Assembly: GCA_042408535.1 (NCBI GenBank)
Contig: JBHORA010000133.1
Location: 1-35,548, forward strand
Length of the DNA: 35,548 bases
Source of the DNA: BPIH01 sp042408535
GTDB lineage: Bacteria; Chloroflexota; Limnocylindria; Limnocylindrales; CSP1-4
Direction: 5' to 3'
Part shown: positions 16,347 through 25,640 of the stretch, in pieces
How positions within the stretch are numbered: the first letter of the stretch is position 1
Layout: every line of letters starts with the position of its first letter
Made by a program: the position numbers and the translations under genes
The notes under the pieces: model-generated
What the model was told of the DNA's origin: nothing
What the model saw: the letters and a program-made list of their open reading frames with translations, nothing else
The model's database searches: none

Positions 16347-17971
16347 CGCATCGACCCCGAGCGGACACCGAGGGTCACCGCGAGGGCGGCCGCCGCCGGC
16401 ATGGAGGCGACCCCGGCCCGTCGGGGGCCGAGGACCCGCCACGGCGGATCGCCGACGGGCACGGCGAGGGGCTCGAGCTCGTAGGCGGCCGCGAGGGCCG
16501 CCAGCTCGGCGGCACTGGCCCGGATGACGTAGACGGGCCGCTCCGGAAGATTCGCGTCGATCACGTCGGTTACCTCACCAAGGTCGAGGTCGAGACGGGT
16601 CCGGTCGTCGACGATCCAGACGTCCGGTCGCCGACCCTCGACGAGCTGTGCGTACCATAGCGGGGTCGAGACGCTCCACCACGAGACGACGACGGCCTCC
16701 GGGGCGAGGGCCGGCAGGACGGCGTCGAGCCAGGCGGCAGCGCTCCGGTCTCCGCTCCGATCGACCGCCGCCCTCGTGGCTGGGGCGGCGACGGCGAGGG
16801 GCCCGAGGAGGAGGACGGCCACGAGGCCGGTTGCTGCAGCCGAGGTCGCCCCAGGGCCGAGGGCAGCGGCCGATGGAGAGCCGTTGCCAGGGGCAAGTCC
16901 ACCGGCGAGGAGGGACCGGAGTCGGTCGGCGACGAAGCCCCCGAGGACGGCTAGCCAGAGCCAGCCGAAGAGAACCGGGCCGAGGTAGTAGCGGCCGATC
17001 TCGGCGTTCTCGTAGCTGGCGGCGAAGACGGCGGTCACGATCGCCGCCGGGAGGCTCATGAGGGCGAAGCGGGGCCGGCGGAGGGCCGTCGCCAGGGCGC
17101 CGACGGGAACGAGGAGGGCGAGGGGCCCGAACTCGGCGCCGAAAGCCCGAGCCACAGCCTCGCCGACGCCAACCGGGTCGGCGACGGGCGAGCGGACAGC
17201 AGCCGCGAACTGGCTGCCGAGGACGATGGCGAGCAAGCCGTTGAGGCGCTCCGGGTGGTCGTAGACGAGGGGCGCCCGGAGGGGTCCGGCCCGGAGCGGG
17301 AGCTCGAGGTAGAGGCCGGCGGCCACGGCGAGACCGAGGCCGAGGCAGGCCGCGAAGAGGCGAGGCCGTCGGAGGAGCCCGGGCTCGACGGCGAGGGCGA
17401 AGAGAACGAGCCAGGGGGCGAGGAGGGCCGTCAGCCCGTGATTCCCGGCCGCGACGCCCCCAAGGGCGGCGGCAGCGAGGAGCCAGCCGTCTGCGGTCGG
17501 CGAGGCCTGCCGGACGAGGATCTCCCAACGGAGGAGGACGACGAGGAGGCCGACGACGAGAGCGAGCTGGAGGGCGTGCGGATCGGCGGCCGTCGAGATC
17601 GCCCAGATGCCGGGTGTCAGGGCGAGACCGGTACCGGTGACGAGGCCGAGCCATCGCCGACCCGTCAGGGCCGTGGCGGCGACGCTCGTCCCGGCGACGG
17701 CGAAGGCGGCGAGGATCGCCGACAGGAGGTTCATCCGGAAGGCCGGCTCGCCGAAGGGCGCCAGGATGATCGAGGCGAGCCAGCCGAGGAGGACGTAACT
17801 CGGGTAGCCGGTCGGGTGGGCCGTGCCGAGGAGCGGGCCGACGGTCTGGAACTCGGCCGTGTCCCACCAACCGACGCCGGGGAGGAGGGTCGTCCCGTAG
17901 AGCCCGAGGGCGAGGAGGCCGAGGCCGGCGGGGCCGGCAGCGGCGCGGAGGCGGTCCATCGAAGGTCTCAC
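16343..17971 (-). CDS. DUF2723 family GT-C-like membrane protein
   Basis: A 542-residue protein with roughly ten or more membrane helices. The family's first-loop signature is clear: WWDTAEFQTVGPLLGTAHPTG, where Asp37 and Glu40 sit in the place of the catalytic acids of GT-C glycosyltransferases. AGNHGLTALLAP follows later. DUF2723 proteins are thought to transfer sugars from polyprenyl phosphates to protein or glycolipid. The C-terminal 150 residues form a soluble domain (VVVSWWSVSTPLWYAQLVEG, RPVYVIRAS). The GTG at 17971 overlaps the upstream stop. An ATG at 17959, with GGTGAG upstream, is an equally good start. It is operonic with the GT2 gene downstream. Confidence 0.8.
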   Translation of the reverse strand: MRPSMDRLRAAAGPAGLGLLALGLYGTTLLPGVGWWDTAEFQTVGPLLGTAHPTGYPSYVLLGWLASIILAPFGEPAFRMNLLSAILAAFAVAGTSVAATALTGRRWLGLVTGTGLALTPGIWAISTAADPHALQLALVVGLLVVLLRWEILVRQASPTADGWLLAAAALGGVAAGNHGLTALLAPWLVLFALAVEPGLLRRPRLFAACLGLGLAVAAGLYLELPLRAGPLRAPLVYDHPERLNGLLAIVLGSQFAAAVRSPVADPVGVGEAVARAFGAEFGPLALLVPVGALATALRRPRFALMSLPAAIVTAVFAASYENAEIGRYYLGPVLFGWLWLAVLGGFVADRLRSLLAGGLAPGNGSPSAAALGPGATSAAATGLVAVLLLGPLAVAAPATRAAVDRSGDRSAAAWLDAVLPALAPEAVVVSWWSVSTPLWYAQLVEGRRPDVWIVDDRTRLDLDLGEVTDVIDANLPERPVYVIRASAAELAALAAAYELEPLAVPVGDPPWRVLGPRRAGVASMPAAAALAVTLGVRSGSMR

Positions 17972-19446
17972 CAGCCGAGGGTGACGCCCCAGACGACGCC
18001 CCAGGCGTTGACGACGACGGAGGCGGCGACGAGGAGGAGGACGAGGGGCCGTCGGGGCCCGAGTCGCTCGATGCCGAGGCCGGCCAGGAGGAGGAGGAAG
18101 GGCGCGAAGTCGTTGCTGAACCGGTAGCCGAACTGGACCCAGCCCTGGGAAAAGTGCATGAGGTTGACGAGGGCGATGGAGACGACGGCGAGGACGGCCC
18201 CGGTGACGAGTCGGCTTCGGCCATAGGCGCGGAGGGCAGCGAGGCCGAGGAGCCAGGCCGGGCTGACGAGGAGGAGGCTCATCCCGTCGTCCCGCGGTCG
18301 GAGCCAGGGGCAGTCGGGGTCGAAGAGGGCCCGGGGGCTCGACGGATCAGGGCAGGCGGGGAGAATCTCGGGCGGGGCGAGGAGCATGAGTCGGAGGTTC
18401 TGGGGCAGGTACCGCGGATCCTCGATCCCCCAGTCGGCGTGGTACTCGAGGTAGGGATAGAGGAGGGGGTAGAAGGCGACCTCCCGGCGGTAGAGGGCGT
18501 CGTAGCCAGGGTGGAAGAGGTGGCCGGTCGTGGCGACGTTGTAGGTGAGAAGGCCGAGGATCGGGAGGCTCGTTCCCAGGAGGGTCGAGAGTGCCCGGCG
18601 CGGCCAGCCGCCTCCTCCACCGACGAGGAGGAGGAACGGGAGGCCGAAGGCGACGGTGAGGCGGGCCGTCGCGGCGAGGCCGAGGCAGACGCCGGCCGCC
18701 ACCGCCCGCGGATCGAGGGGCAGGGCGGCGGCGACGACCCGTCCCGGGGAGCGGACGAGGTCGGCGGGTCGGACGGTGCCGATCGTCTCGAGGCGCTCCG
18801 GATCGACGAGGGCGTCGTGGGCAGCGGCGATCGCCGCGCGATCGGCGCCGAGGGCGATCCCGATGGCGCCGAGGGCGAAGGCGAGGGCGACGAGGTGGGC
18901 GAGGTACCAGGTCGTGCCGAGCATCGCCGCGTACCAGAGGACGGTCCCGAGGCCGAAGAAGAGGGTCGCCACGAGCCGCGTCGGCAGGCTCACGGCGAGA
19001 CGGCCGAGGATCCACCAGGCGAGGCCGACGTCGAGACCGCCGATGGCCGCGGCAACGAGCTGGGCGTTCGTGGCGAGGCCCCAGACGGCGACGAAGGGGA
19101 GAAGGACGAGGGCCGGGAGGGGCGGGAAGGGGACGAGGGCGCGGCCCGTCGGTGCCCCCTCGGGGTCGACGATCTCGAGGACGTCCTGGAAGTACCAGTT
19201 CTCGGGCGCGCCGGGGCTGTCGGCGTAGACGGGATAGCGGATCGCGGCCTGGCCCTCGAGCCAGGCCGCGGCCTGCCAGACGAAGTGGTTGTAGAGGTTG
19301 TCGCGGTCGGGGTTGCTGACGAGGTAGACGACGAAGCAGAGCGCGGCGACGAGGAGCCCCGCGGCGGCGCCTCCCCACCCGGCCCTCCGCGCGGCGGGGT
19401 CGGTACGGGCCGGCTCAGAAGCGGCCCGTGCTAGACTCCGAGCCAC
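17968..19446 (-). CDS. Polytopic membrane protein, probable GT-C glycosyltransferase
   Basis: A 492-residue protein with about ten hydrophobic helices. The first extracytoplasmic loop after TM1 (SNPDRDNLYNHFVWQAAAWL) and the following helix pattern look like a GT-C enzyme, but I cannot assign it to a named family. A soluble loop around residues 300-370 is rich in Tyr, Pro and Leu (YPLLYPYLEYHADWGIEDP). The GTG start has no clear ribosome site. It heads the leftward trio of GT-C-like, DUF2723 and GT2 genes, and is divergent from the giant mannosyltransferase with about 30 bp between the starts. Context suggests surface glycan or glycoprotein assembly. Confidence 0.65.
   Translation of the reverse strand: MARSLARAASEPARTDPAARRAGWGGAAAGLLVAALCFVVYLVSNPDRDNLYNHFVWQAAAWLEGQAAIRYPVYADSPGAPENWYFQDVLEIVDPEGAPTGRALVPFPPLPALVLLPFVAVWGLATNAQLVAAAIGGLDVGLAWWILGRLAVSLPTRLVATLFFGLGTVLWYAAMLGTTWYLAHLVALAFALGAIGIALGADRAAIAAAHDALVDPERLETIGTVRPADLVRSPGRVVAAALPLDPRAVAAGVCLGLAATARLTVAFGLPFLLLVGGGGGWPRRALSTLLGTSLPILGLLTYNVATTGHLFHPGYDALYRREVAFYPLLYPYLEYHADWGIEDPRYLPQNLRLMLLAPPEILPACPDPSSPRALFDPDCPWLRPRDDGMSLLLVSPAWLLGLAALRAYGRSRLVTGAVLAVVSIALVNLMHFSQGWVQFGYRFSNDFAPFLLLLAGLGIERLGPRRPLVLLLVAASVVVNAWGVVWGVTLGW
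19429..19437 (+). promoter_or_regulatory. Putative extended -10 promoter for the fused mannosyltransferase
   Basis: TG, one base, then TAGACT (19432-19437) forms an extended -10. A start near 19444 would leave about 33 nt before the TTG start at 19477, which has AGGAGG at 19462-19467. The element lies inside the first codons of the divergent gene. No -35 is evident. Confidence 0.4.
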
Positions 19447-19476
19447 CCTCAGCGCTCGTGCAGGAGGTCGTGCCGC

Positions 19477-22400
19477 TTGCCAGGCTCCGCCACGGGCGTG
19501 CCCCCCAGAGCCACGAGCGGGTTGGCGCGGTGGACCACACCGCGGGCGGGCCTCGGACTCGCCGTCCTGCTCGGGGCGGGGCTCGCCCTCCGCCTCGTCA
19601 TCGTCCTACTCCTTCCTGGCGCTGGCTTCGGCGTCGACCTGAACGCCTTCCGATTCTGGGCGGCGAACCTGGCCCAGGAGGGGCCGCTCGGCTTCTACGA
19701 CCGGGGTTTCTTCATCGACTATACGCCTGGCTACCTCTACGTCCTCTGGTTCCTCGGCTACCTGGGCCAGCTCGTCGGCGGCCTGGGCGACCTCGTCAAG
19801 ATCCCGGCCATCCTCGCCGACGTCGTCCTCGCCTGGCTCGTCCACCGCCTCCTGGTCGAGCTCGGCGGGAGCCGGCGAGCGGCGCTCCTCGGAGCAGCGA
19901 TCGTCCTCTTCAACCCGATCACCTGGTTCGACAGCGCCGTCTGGGGTCAGGTCGATGCCGTCGGCGCGCTCCCCCTCCTCCTCGGCCTCCGCGAGCTTTG
20001 GCGCGGGCGCTCGGAGCGAGCCGCCGTCTTGGCGACCCTCGCCGCCGTCGTCAAGCCCCAGCTCGGCCTCCTCGCCCTCCTCGTCGGCGTCGTCGTCCTC
20101 CGTCGCTCCCTCTTCGGGACGCCGCCCGGGACGATCCGCCCGGAGCCCGTCGGGAGCGGCCCCCGCGGCGCCGCGGCCGCCACGCCCCTGGGCAGCCTCC
20201 TCGACCGTTGGCGGGCCTTCGAAGCTGGGCCCCACGGACCGCTCCGGATCGCGACGAGCGGCCTCGCCGCCCTCGCCACGGCGGTCGTCCTCGCCGCCCC
20301 CTTCGGGCTCTCCTTCGTCGACCTCCTCGGTCGGGTCGCCGAAGCGGCCGGCGGCTACCCGTACCTGACCGTCAACGCCTACAACCTCTGGGCCCTCGTC
20401 GAGCGGGGCGGCCTGGGCCTCGCGGCGAACGGGGCCTGGCTCTGCGATGCCGTGGCCGGCGACCCGTGCCCACCCGGCTCGGCGGTCCTCGTTGGCCCCG
20501 TCTGGGCCGTCTTCGTCGGGACGGGGCTCCTCCTCGTCGCCATCGCCGCCATCACCCTCGTCGCCGCCTATCGGCCGGACCCGCGAACCCTGACGATCGC
20601 CCTCGCTGCCCTCGCCGTCGTCTTCTTCGTCGTCCCGACTCGGGTCCACGAGCGGTACCTCTTCCCCTTCTTCGCCGTCGGGGCCGTCCTGGCGGCCACC
20701 TCGGTCCGCTGGCGGGCGGCCTACGCCGTCCTGGCGGTGGCGAACGGCCTCAACCTCTACGTCGTCCTCACGACCCTCTACTCGAACCCGGGGGTGAGCG
20801 ACTGGCTCGGCATCGGGCCCCTCGTCCGCTCGCCGGGCGGGGTCACGGCCATCGCCGTCGGCCACACCCTGGCCGGGGCCTGGGTCGTTGCCCAGCTCCG
20901 ACCGGGAGCCCGCCGGCGACTGGCAGTCGAGCTCGTCCGGGACCGACGGGCGGAGGCTGACCTCGGGCACCCTTCGAGGGAAGCCGAGCCGTTGCCGAGG
21001 CCCGCTCCGGGCGAGGCTCCGGCGACCCCGGGGGCTGCCGCTCCCTCGATCGGCTCCGCCCGCGCGGCGAGGCCGACGTCCACCCCGTCCGTCTCGGCCT
21101 CGGCCGCCATATCAGCCTCCGGGTCGATCCGTGCCGCCGTCGACGCCCGTTCGGGCGGAGCCCCCGGCGTCCTCGGTCACGCCGACCGACCGACGCCGGA
21201 AGCCGACCAGGACGCAGGTCTCCTCGCCCTCCTCCGCCGACGACTGACAGCCCGCTCCTTCCGGCCCGACCGGTCGCGGACCCTTCATGGCGAAGGCCCC
21301 GGGCGGCTCGACCGGCTCGACCTCTGGCTCCTCGCCGTCCTCGTCGTCGCCGCCCTCGTCCTCCGCCTCTGGCGGCTCGAGGAGCCCACCGAGATGCACT
21401 TCGACGAGGTCTACCACGCCCGGACGGCGACCGAGTTCCTCCAGAAGTGGCGCTACGGCCTCGATCACTCGATCTACGAGTGGACGCATCCCCATCTGGC
21501 GAAGTACGCCATGGCCCTCGGGATCGTCGTCGCCGGCAACGACCGGGTGACGGCGACGAGCGACCTCGGGGTTCCGGTCCGGTCGGCTGTCATCGAGCCG
21601 CGCTGGGACGACCCCTCCCTTCCCGGCGCCCGGGCCGGCGACCGGCTCTACACGGCGACCGGGGCCGAGGTCGTCGCCGACGACCTGGCGACTCGCCAGC
21701 GCCTCGGCGCCGTCCCGATACCCGGAGCCGCCGCGGTCGCCGTCGACCCGGCGGGGCACCGGCTCTTCGTCGGTACGGCCGGCGGCGACGTCTTCGTCGT
21801 CGACACGGCGGCGACCTTCGACGTTCTCCGGGCGGGCGGGACCGCCAATTTCGCCTCGGCGGCGGCGCCCTTCGCCCACCTCAGCCTGCCCGTCGAGGAG
21901 CTCCTCGCCACCGACGACGGGACGGCGGTCCTCGCCCGGCTCTCGAACGACACGATCGTCTCTCTCGACGGCGCCACGGGGGCCGAGCTCGGCCGGACGA
22001 CGGTCGAGGGAGCCGCGGCCCTCGCCCCGGCCGGCACGGTCGACGGCGTCTTCGCCCGACCCCTCGAGGTGCCCGATCCGGCAACCGAGGCGACGACCCT
22101 CGCCGGTCTTCTCGGCGCCGACGTCGAGCTGCTCCGGAGCCGCCTCGCCTCGACGGCAGAGGAGCTTGTCCCCCTCGCCCCCATCCGCGACGGCTCGACC
22201 CGGGACGCCGTCCAGGCGGCCATCGACGACGGACGGCTCCTCGGCCTGACCATCGAGACCCGACCGCAGGTTGCCGTCGCCGGGACGAGCGGGCTGACGA
22301 TCCTCGCCGCCCTCGGCGCCGACGTCCGATCGAGCGTCCCCCTCGAGGCTCCGGCGACCGGTCTCGCCCTCGTGTCTGGGCTCGACACCCCGAAGCTCTA

Positions 22401-25038
22401 CGTCGCCGCGGGCAGCGACCTCGCCGTCGTCAGCCTCGGTGAGGGGCCCTCCGACACGCCGCGCTACGAGTCGCGCTTCCCGATGCCGGCTCGGGTGACG
22501 AGCGTCCGCTTCGATCCGTCGAGCAAGATGGTCCACGTCCTCGGCGACGCACCCGACGGCGGCGGCCGGACGATCTACGTCGTCGAGCCCCACGCGAACG
22601 CCGTCTACGCCGACGCCCGCCTCCCCTTCGACCCGGCGGCCTGGGTCGTCGACGCAGCTCCCCGCTACCCGGCGGCCGACCGCCAGGCGATCCTCGCCCT
22701 CGCCGCCCACGGCCGGCTCGTCCTCGTCGACGCCGGCAGCCACGCCTTCGCCTGGCGACTGCCGGGGGTTCTCGCCGGCGTGCTCACGGCGGCCCTCCTC
22801 TACGTCCTCGCCCGGCTCCTCTTCGCCCGGCGGGCCGTCGCCGTCATCCTCGGGGTCCTCGTCCTCGCCGACGGGATGCTCTTCGTCCAGTCGCGGATCG
22901 GGATGAACGACGTCTACGTCGGCTTCTTCATCGTCGCCGCCGTCACCCTCTTCGCCGCCCTCTGGCTCGGCGTCTGGCGGCGGGCGATCGCCTTCTGGCT
23001 CCTTATGCCCGTCGTCGGGCTCCTCCTTGGCCTCGCTCTCGCGAGCAAGTGGGTCGCCGCGTACGCCATCGGTGGTCTCGGGATCCTCGTCCTGGCTCGC
23101 TCCGCCCTGGGCCGGGTTCTCCTCATCGGCGCTCTCGTCGTCCTCACCGCGGTCCTCGGCTACATCGGCCTCAGCGTGCCGGCCGGGGCGACGAGCGGCG
23201 GGAACCTGACCTTCCTCCTCATCATGATCGCGATCACCCTGGCCGCGACGGCGGCGGCCGTCCTCCACCCCGTCGCCTGGAGCGAGGAGGAGGTGCGCCT
23301 CGCCGTCGGGGCCCCGGCCGTCGCCGGGATCGCCGTCTTCCTCGGTGGCCTCGTCCTCGCTCGGCCGACGGAGCCGGTCGCCCTCGGTCCCCTCGCCCTC
23401 GCGCCGGCCGCCGTCGCCCTCGCTCTCCTCGTCCTCTCGGCCCTCGTCTGGGGTGCCTTCGTTCTCGCCGGTCGGGTCGGCTTCGGCCCCTTCGCCGCAC
23501 CACCCGGCCCCGACGACCCGCGGGCCGTCCTGCCCCCGCCGGCCCCGGCCCCACGAGGCTGGCTGCGACCGGGAGCGGGCCTCGGGCTGCCTCTCGTCTG
23601 GATCGGTCTCTCCCTCGTCGGCATTCCACTCGGCGTTTACGTCGCCTCGTACCTGCCGTGGGCGATGCTCGACGGCAACCAGCTCGTCCCCGGCTGGCCG
23701 CCGGGCCACACGGGTCAGACGCTCCTCGAGCTCACCCGGGCCATGTACGACTACCACAACAATCTGCGGGCGACCCACGCCGCCTCGTCGCCCTGGTGGG
23801 CTTGGCCCTTCGACCTGAAGCCGGTCTGGTTCTACCAGGGGAGCTTTGCCGCCAACACGGCGGCCGCCATCTACGACCACGGCAACCTGGCGAGCTGGTG
23901 GCTGGCCGTGCCGGCGGTCGGGTTCGCGACCTGGCAGGCCTTCGCCCGGCGGAGCCTCGGGCTTGCCATCGTCGTCGTCCTCTTCCTCTCGCTCTGGATC
24001 CCCTGGGCCAGGATCGACCGAGCCACATTCCAGTACCACTGGTACACGATCCTTCCCTTCGCCCTCCTCGCCCTCGCCTACTTCCTCGCCGAGCTCTGGC
24101 ACGGGCCGTCGCGCCGGACCTGGCTCCTCGCCAGGCTGGTCGCCGCCCTCGCCATCCTCGGGCCAGGCCTTCTCTGGCTCCTCAAGGCTCCCCTCTGCTG
24201 GTTCGTGGGGGTCGAGCGGGTCTATGCGAACTCGCCGGCCTGCGTCGGCAACCCGGGCGAGCTCGTCGTGACGGCCCAGGTGGCCGGGCTCGTCGCTGTC
24301 GTGGGGCTCGCCCTCGTCGTTCTCCTCTGGCAGCTCCTCCGTCTCGAGGTCCCCGGGCCCAGCGGCCGCCCGGAGCCGGTGCGGCGGCTCCTCGTCCTCG
24401 CCGCGACGGCCGCCGCCGCCCTCGTCGGCCTCCTCGTCGTGAACGCCGCCCTCGGCGAGACGGTCCTCGTCGCCATCCGCGGCTTCCAGAGCGAGCTCGT
24501 CGCCCTCCTTCTCCTCGTCCCCCTCGGCCTCGGGGCCTGGGTCGTCCTCGGCGCCCGCGATCCGCGGCGGTTCGTCGTCGGCGCCCTCGTCGCGATCGTC
24601 GTCGTCTTCGTCGTCGTCTACCCGAATGTCGCGGCACTGCCGCTCCCAGCAGCCGTCCACAACGCCTACCAGGGGATCCTGCCGACCTACATCTGGGCCT
24701 TCCAGTTCCCGGTCAACACCGACCAGCCCGTGGCAGTGCCGCCGCTGCTGGCGCCAGAGCCAGCGATCCTGGTCGGCGCCCTCGCCCTGACCTGCCTCGT
24801 CGTCGGCTACAGCGCCTGGGTCTGGCGGGTGGCGTTGGCCGAGGCGGGGTCATCGGCCGAGGTGGGGTCATCGGCCGAGGCGGGGTCATCGGCCGAGGCG
24901 GGGGAATCGGGCACGGCGGCGCCATCGGGCGAGGCGTTCGCCGAGGCGGCGCCATCGGGCGAGGCGTTCGCCGATACCGCCGGCCAGACCCCGCCGTCGG
25001 GGCGGGGTGGCCTGGCGGAGGGACGAGGGGACCGGTGA
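19477..25038 (+). CDS. Giant fused GT-C mannosyltransferase with propeller-like insertion
   Basis: An 1853-residue membrane protein made of two GT-C enzymes. Part 1 (about 25-480) has a first-loop Asp54 in GFGVDLNAFRFWAANLAQEG and looks like GT87 or other polyprenyl-P-mannose-dependent mannosyltransferases. A disordered Pro/Ala/Ser linker (about 485-610) follows. Part 2 is PMT-like (GT39): MHFDEVYHARTATEF with Asp643-Glu644, HPHLAKYAMALG, then WRLPGVLAGVLTA, QSRIGMNDVYVGFF and the late WWAWPFDLKPVWFYQGS. Between the first loop and TM2 lies an extra 400-residue beta-repeat region (about 689-1087). The TTG start has AGGAGG nine bases upstream. The tail is repetitive. It probably transfers sugar to exported proteins or glycolipid. 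Its stop overlaps the next gene (GTGA). Confidence 0.8.
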   Translation: MPGSATGVPPRATSGLARWTTPRAGLGLAVLLGAGLALRLVIVLLLPGAGFGVDLNAFRFWAANLAQEGPLGFYDRGFFIDYTPGYLYVLWFLGYLGQLVGGLGDLVKIPAILADVVLAWLVHRLLVELGGSRRAALLGAAIVLFNPITWFDSAVWGQVDAVGALPLLLGLRELWRGRSERAAVLATLAAVVKPQLGLLALLVGVVVLRRSLFGTPPGTIRPEPVGSGPRGAAAATPLGSLLDRWRAFEAGPHGPLRIATSGLAALATAVVLAAPFGLSFVDLLGRVAEAAGGYPYLTVNAYNLWALVERGGLGLAANGAWLCDAVAGDPCPPGSAVLVGPVWAVFVGTGLLLVAIAAITLVAAYRPDPRTLTIALAALAVVFFVVPTRVHERYLFPFFAVGAVLAATSVRWRAAYAVLAVANGLNLYVVLTTLYSNPGVSDWLGIGPLVRSPGGVTAIAVGHTLAGAWVVAQLRPGARRRLAVELVRDRRAEADLGHPSREAEPLPRPAPGEAPATPGAAAPSIGSARAARPTSTPSVSASAAISASGSIRAAVDARSGGAPGVLGHADRPTPEADQDAGLLALLRRRLTARSFRPDRSRTLHGEGPGRLDRLDLWLLAVLVVAALVLRLWRLEEPTEMHFDEVYHARTATEFLQKWRYGLDHSIYEWTHPHLAKYAMALGIVVAGNDRVTATSDLGVPVRSAVIEPRWDDPSLPGARAGDRLYTATGAEVVADDLATRQRLGAVPIPGAAAVAVDPAGHRLFVGTAGGDVFVVDTAATFDVLRAGGTANFASAAAPFAHLSLPVEELLATDDGTAVLARLSNDTIVSLDGATGAELGRTTVEGAAALAPAGTVDGVFARPLEVPDPATEATTLAGLLGADVELLRSRLASTAEELVPLAPIRDGSTRDAVQAAIDDGRLLGLTIETRPQVAVAGTSGLTILAALGADVRSSVPLEAPATGLALVSGLDTPKLYVAAGSDLAVVSLGEGPSDTPRYESRFPMPARVTSVRFDPSSKMVHVLGDAPDGGGRTIYVVEPHANAVYADARLPFDPAAWVVDAAPRYPAADRQAILALAAHGRLVLVDAGSHAFAWRLPGVLAGVLTAALLYVLARLLFARRAVAVILGVLVLADGMLFVQSRIGMNDVYVGFFIVAAVTLFAALWLGVWRRAIAFWLLMPVVGLLLGLALASKWVAAYAIGGLGILVLARSALGRVLLIGALVVLTAVLGYIGLSVPAGATSGGNLTFLLIMIAITLAATAAAVLHPVAWSEEEVRLAVGAPAVAGIAVFLGGLVLARPTEPVALGPLALAPAAVALALLVLSALVWGAFVLAGRVGFGPFAAPPGPDDPRAVLPPPAPAPRGWLRPGAGLGLPLVWIGLSLVGIPLGVYVASYLPWAMLDGNQLVPGWPPGHTGQTLLELTRAMYDYHNNLRATHAASSPWWAWPFDLKPVWFYQGSFAANTAAAIYDHGNLASWWLAVPAVGFATWQAFARRSLGLAIVVVLFLSLWIPWARIDRATFQYHWYTILPFALLALAYFLAELWHGPSRRTWLLARLVAALAILGPGLLWLLKAPLCWFVGVERVYANSPACVGNPGELVVTAQVAGLVAVVGLALVVLLWQLLRLEVPGPSGRPEPVRRLLVLAATAAAALVGLLVVNAALGETVLVAIRGFQSELVALLLLVPLGLGAWVVLGARDPRRFVVGALVAIVVVFVVVYPNVAALPLPAAVHNAYQGILPTYIWAFQFPVNTDQPVAVPPLLAPEPAILVGALALTCLVVGYSAWVWRVALAEAGSSAEVGSSAEAGSSAEAGESGTAAPSGEAFAEAAPSGEAFADTAGQTPPSGRGGLAEGRGDR
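24841..24975 (+). repeat. Coding tandem repeats, 18 bp x3 and 30 bp x2
   Basis: Three 18-bp units (24841-24894; Glu-Ala-Gly-Ser-Ser-Ala with one Val variant) are followed by a partial unit, then two 30-bp units (24916-24945 and 24946-24975) encoding AAPSGEAFAE/D. They form the hydrophilic C-terminal tail of the fused mannosyltransferase after its last membrane helix and are likely to vary in number. Confidence 0.85.
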
Positions 25039-25640
25039 GCGGCCGGTGGCCGAAGGTCGGGCCGCCGCAGGCCGGTCGCCGACCGCGGGGCGGCAGACCG
25101 GAGCGTGCGACCGCGGTCCTGCTGGGACGCCGTCGCCCGACCGCGGTCCTGCTCGGGCCGCGTCGTCCCGCCACCGGCCGCACTCGCCGCACTGGGTCCT
25201 CCCTCGTCGGCCTCCTCGTGCTCCTGCTCGCTGGAGGCCTCCTGGTGCTCGTCGCGAGCCGCAGGAAGCGGCCGCTGTCACCCTGGGCTCGCCTCGGCAC
25301 CGAGGACGTCCACGCTCTCGTCTTCCTCCCGGACGACTCGGAGGGCCTCCGCTTCGGTCACAAAGGCGGGATCCTCGCGTCCCTCGACGGCGGGCGCAGC
25401 TGGGAGCCGCTCGCCTCGGGCTTCGACGCGATGAGCCTCGGGCTGTCTCGGGACGGGTCGATCGTCGTGGCGGGCCGCGAGGTCTTTGCCGTCAGCCGGG
25501 ACGGTGGTCGAACGTGGCAGGACATCCCCGCCGACCTGCCGAACCTCGACATCCACGGCTTCGCCCGCGACCCCGGTGACCCGGACCGGATGTGGGCCTA
25601 TCTCGCGACCGGTGGCTTCTGGGAGAGCGTCGACGGCGGA
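25035..25640 (+). pseudogene. BNR/Asp-box repeat protein, 3' end missing
   Basis: The frame starts at a GTG overlapping the stop of the giant mannosyltransferase. It encodes an Arg-rich N-terminus with an internal 30-bp duplication, one TM helix (SLVGLLVLLLAGGLLVLVAS) and then sialidase-type Asp-box repeats: SLDGGRSWEPL, SRDGGRTWQDI and WESVDGG. The last repeat breaks off where TrpXPro should follow, exactly at the stop codon of the convergent GT4 gene. Beyond that point the frame stays open to 26900, but only as the antisense of the GT4 gene, with no more Asp boxes. I read the gene as truncated by a deletion or an assembly join. An intact homologue would be an extracytoplasmic propeller of unknown role. 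Confidence 0.6.

Noticed and set aside
21112..24660. Very long minus-strand reading frame opposite the fused mannosyltransferase
   Set aside because: Its product is an Asp/Glu/Gly/Arg-rich string without domains, the mirror of GC-biased codons of the real gene.
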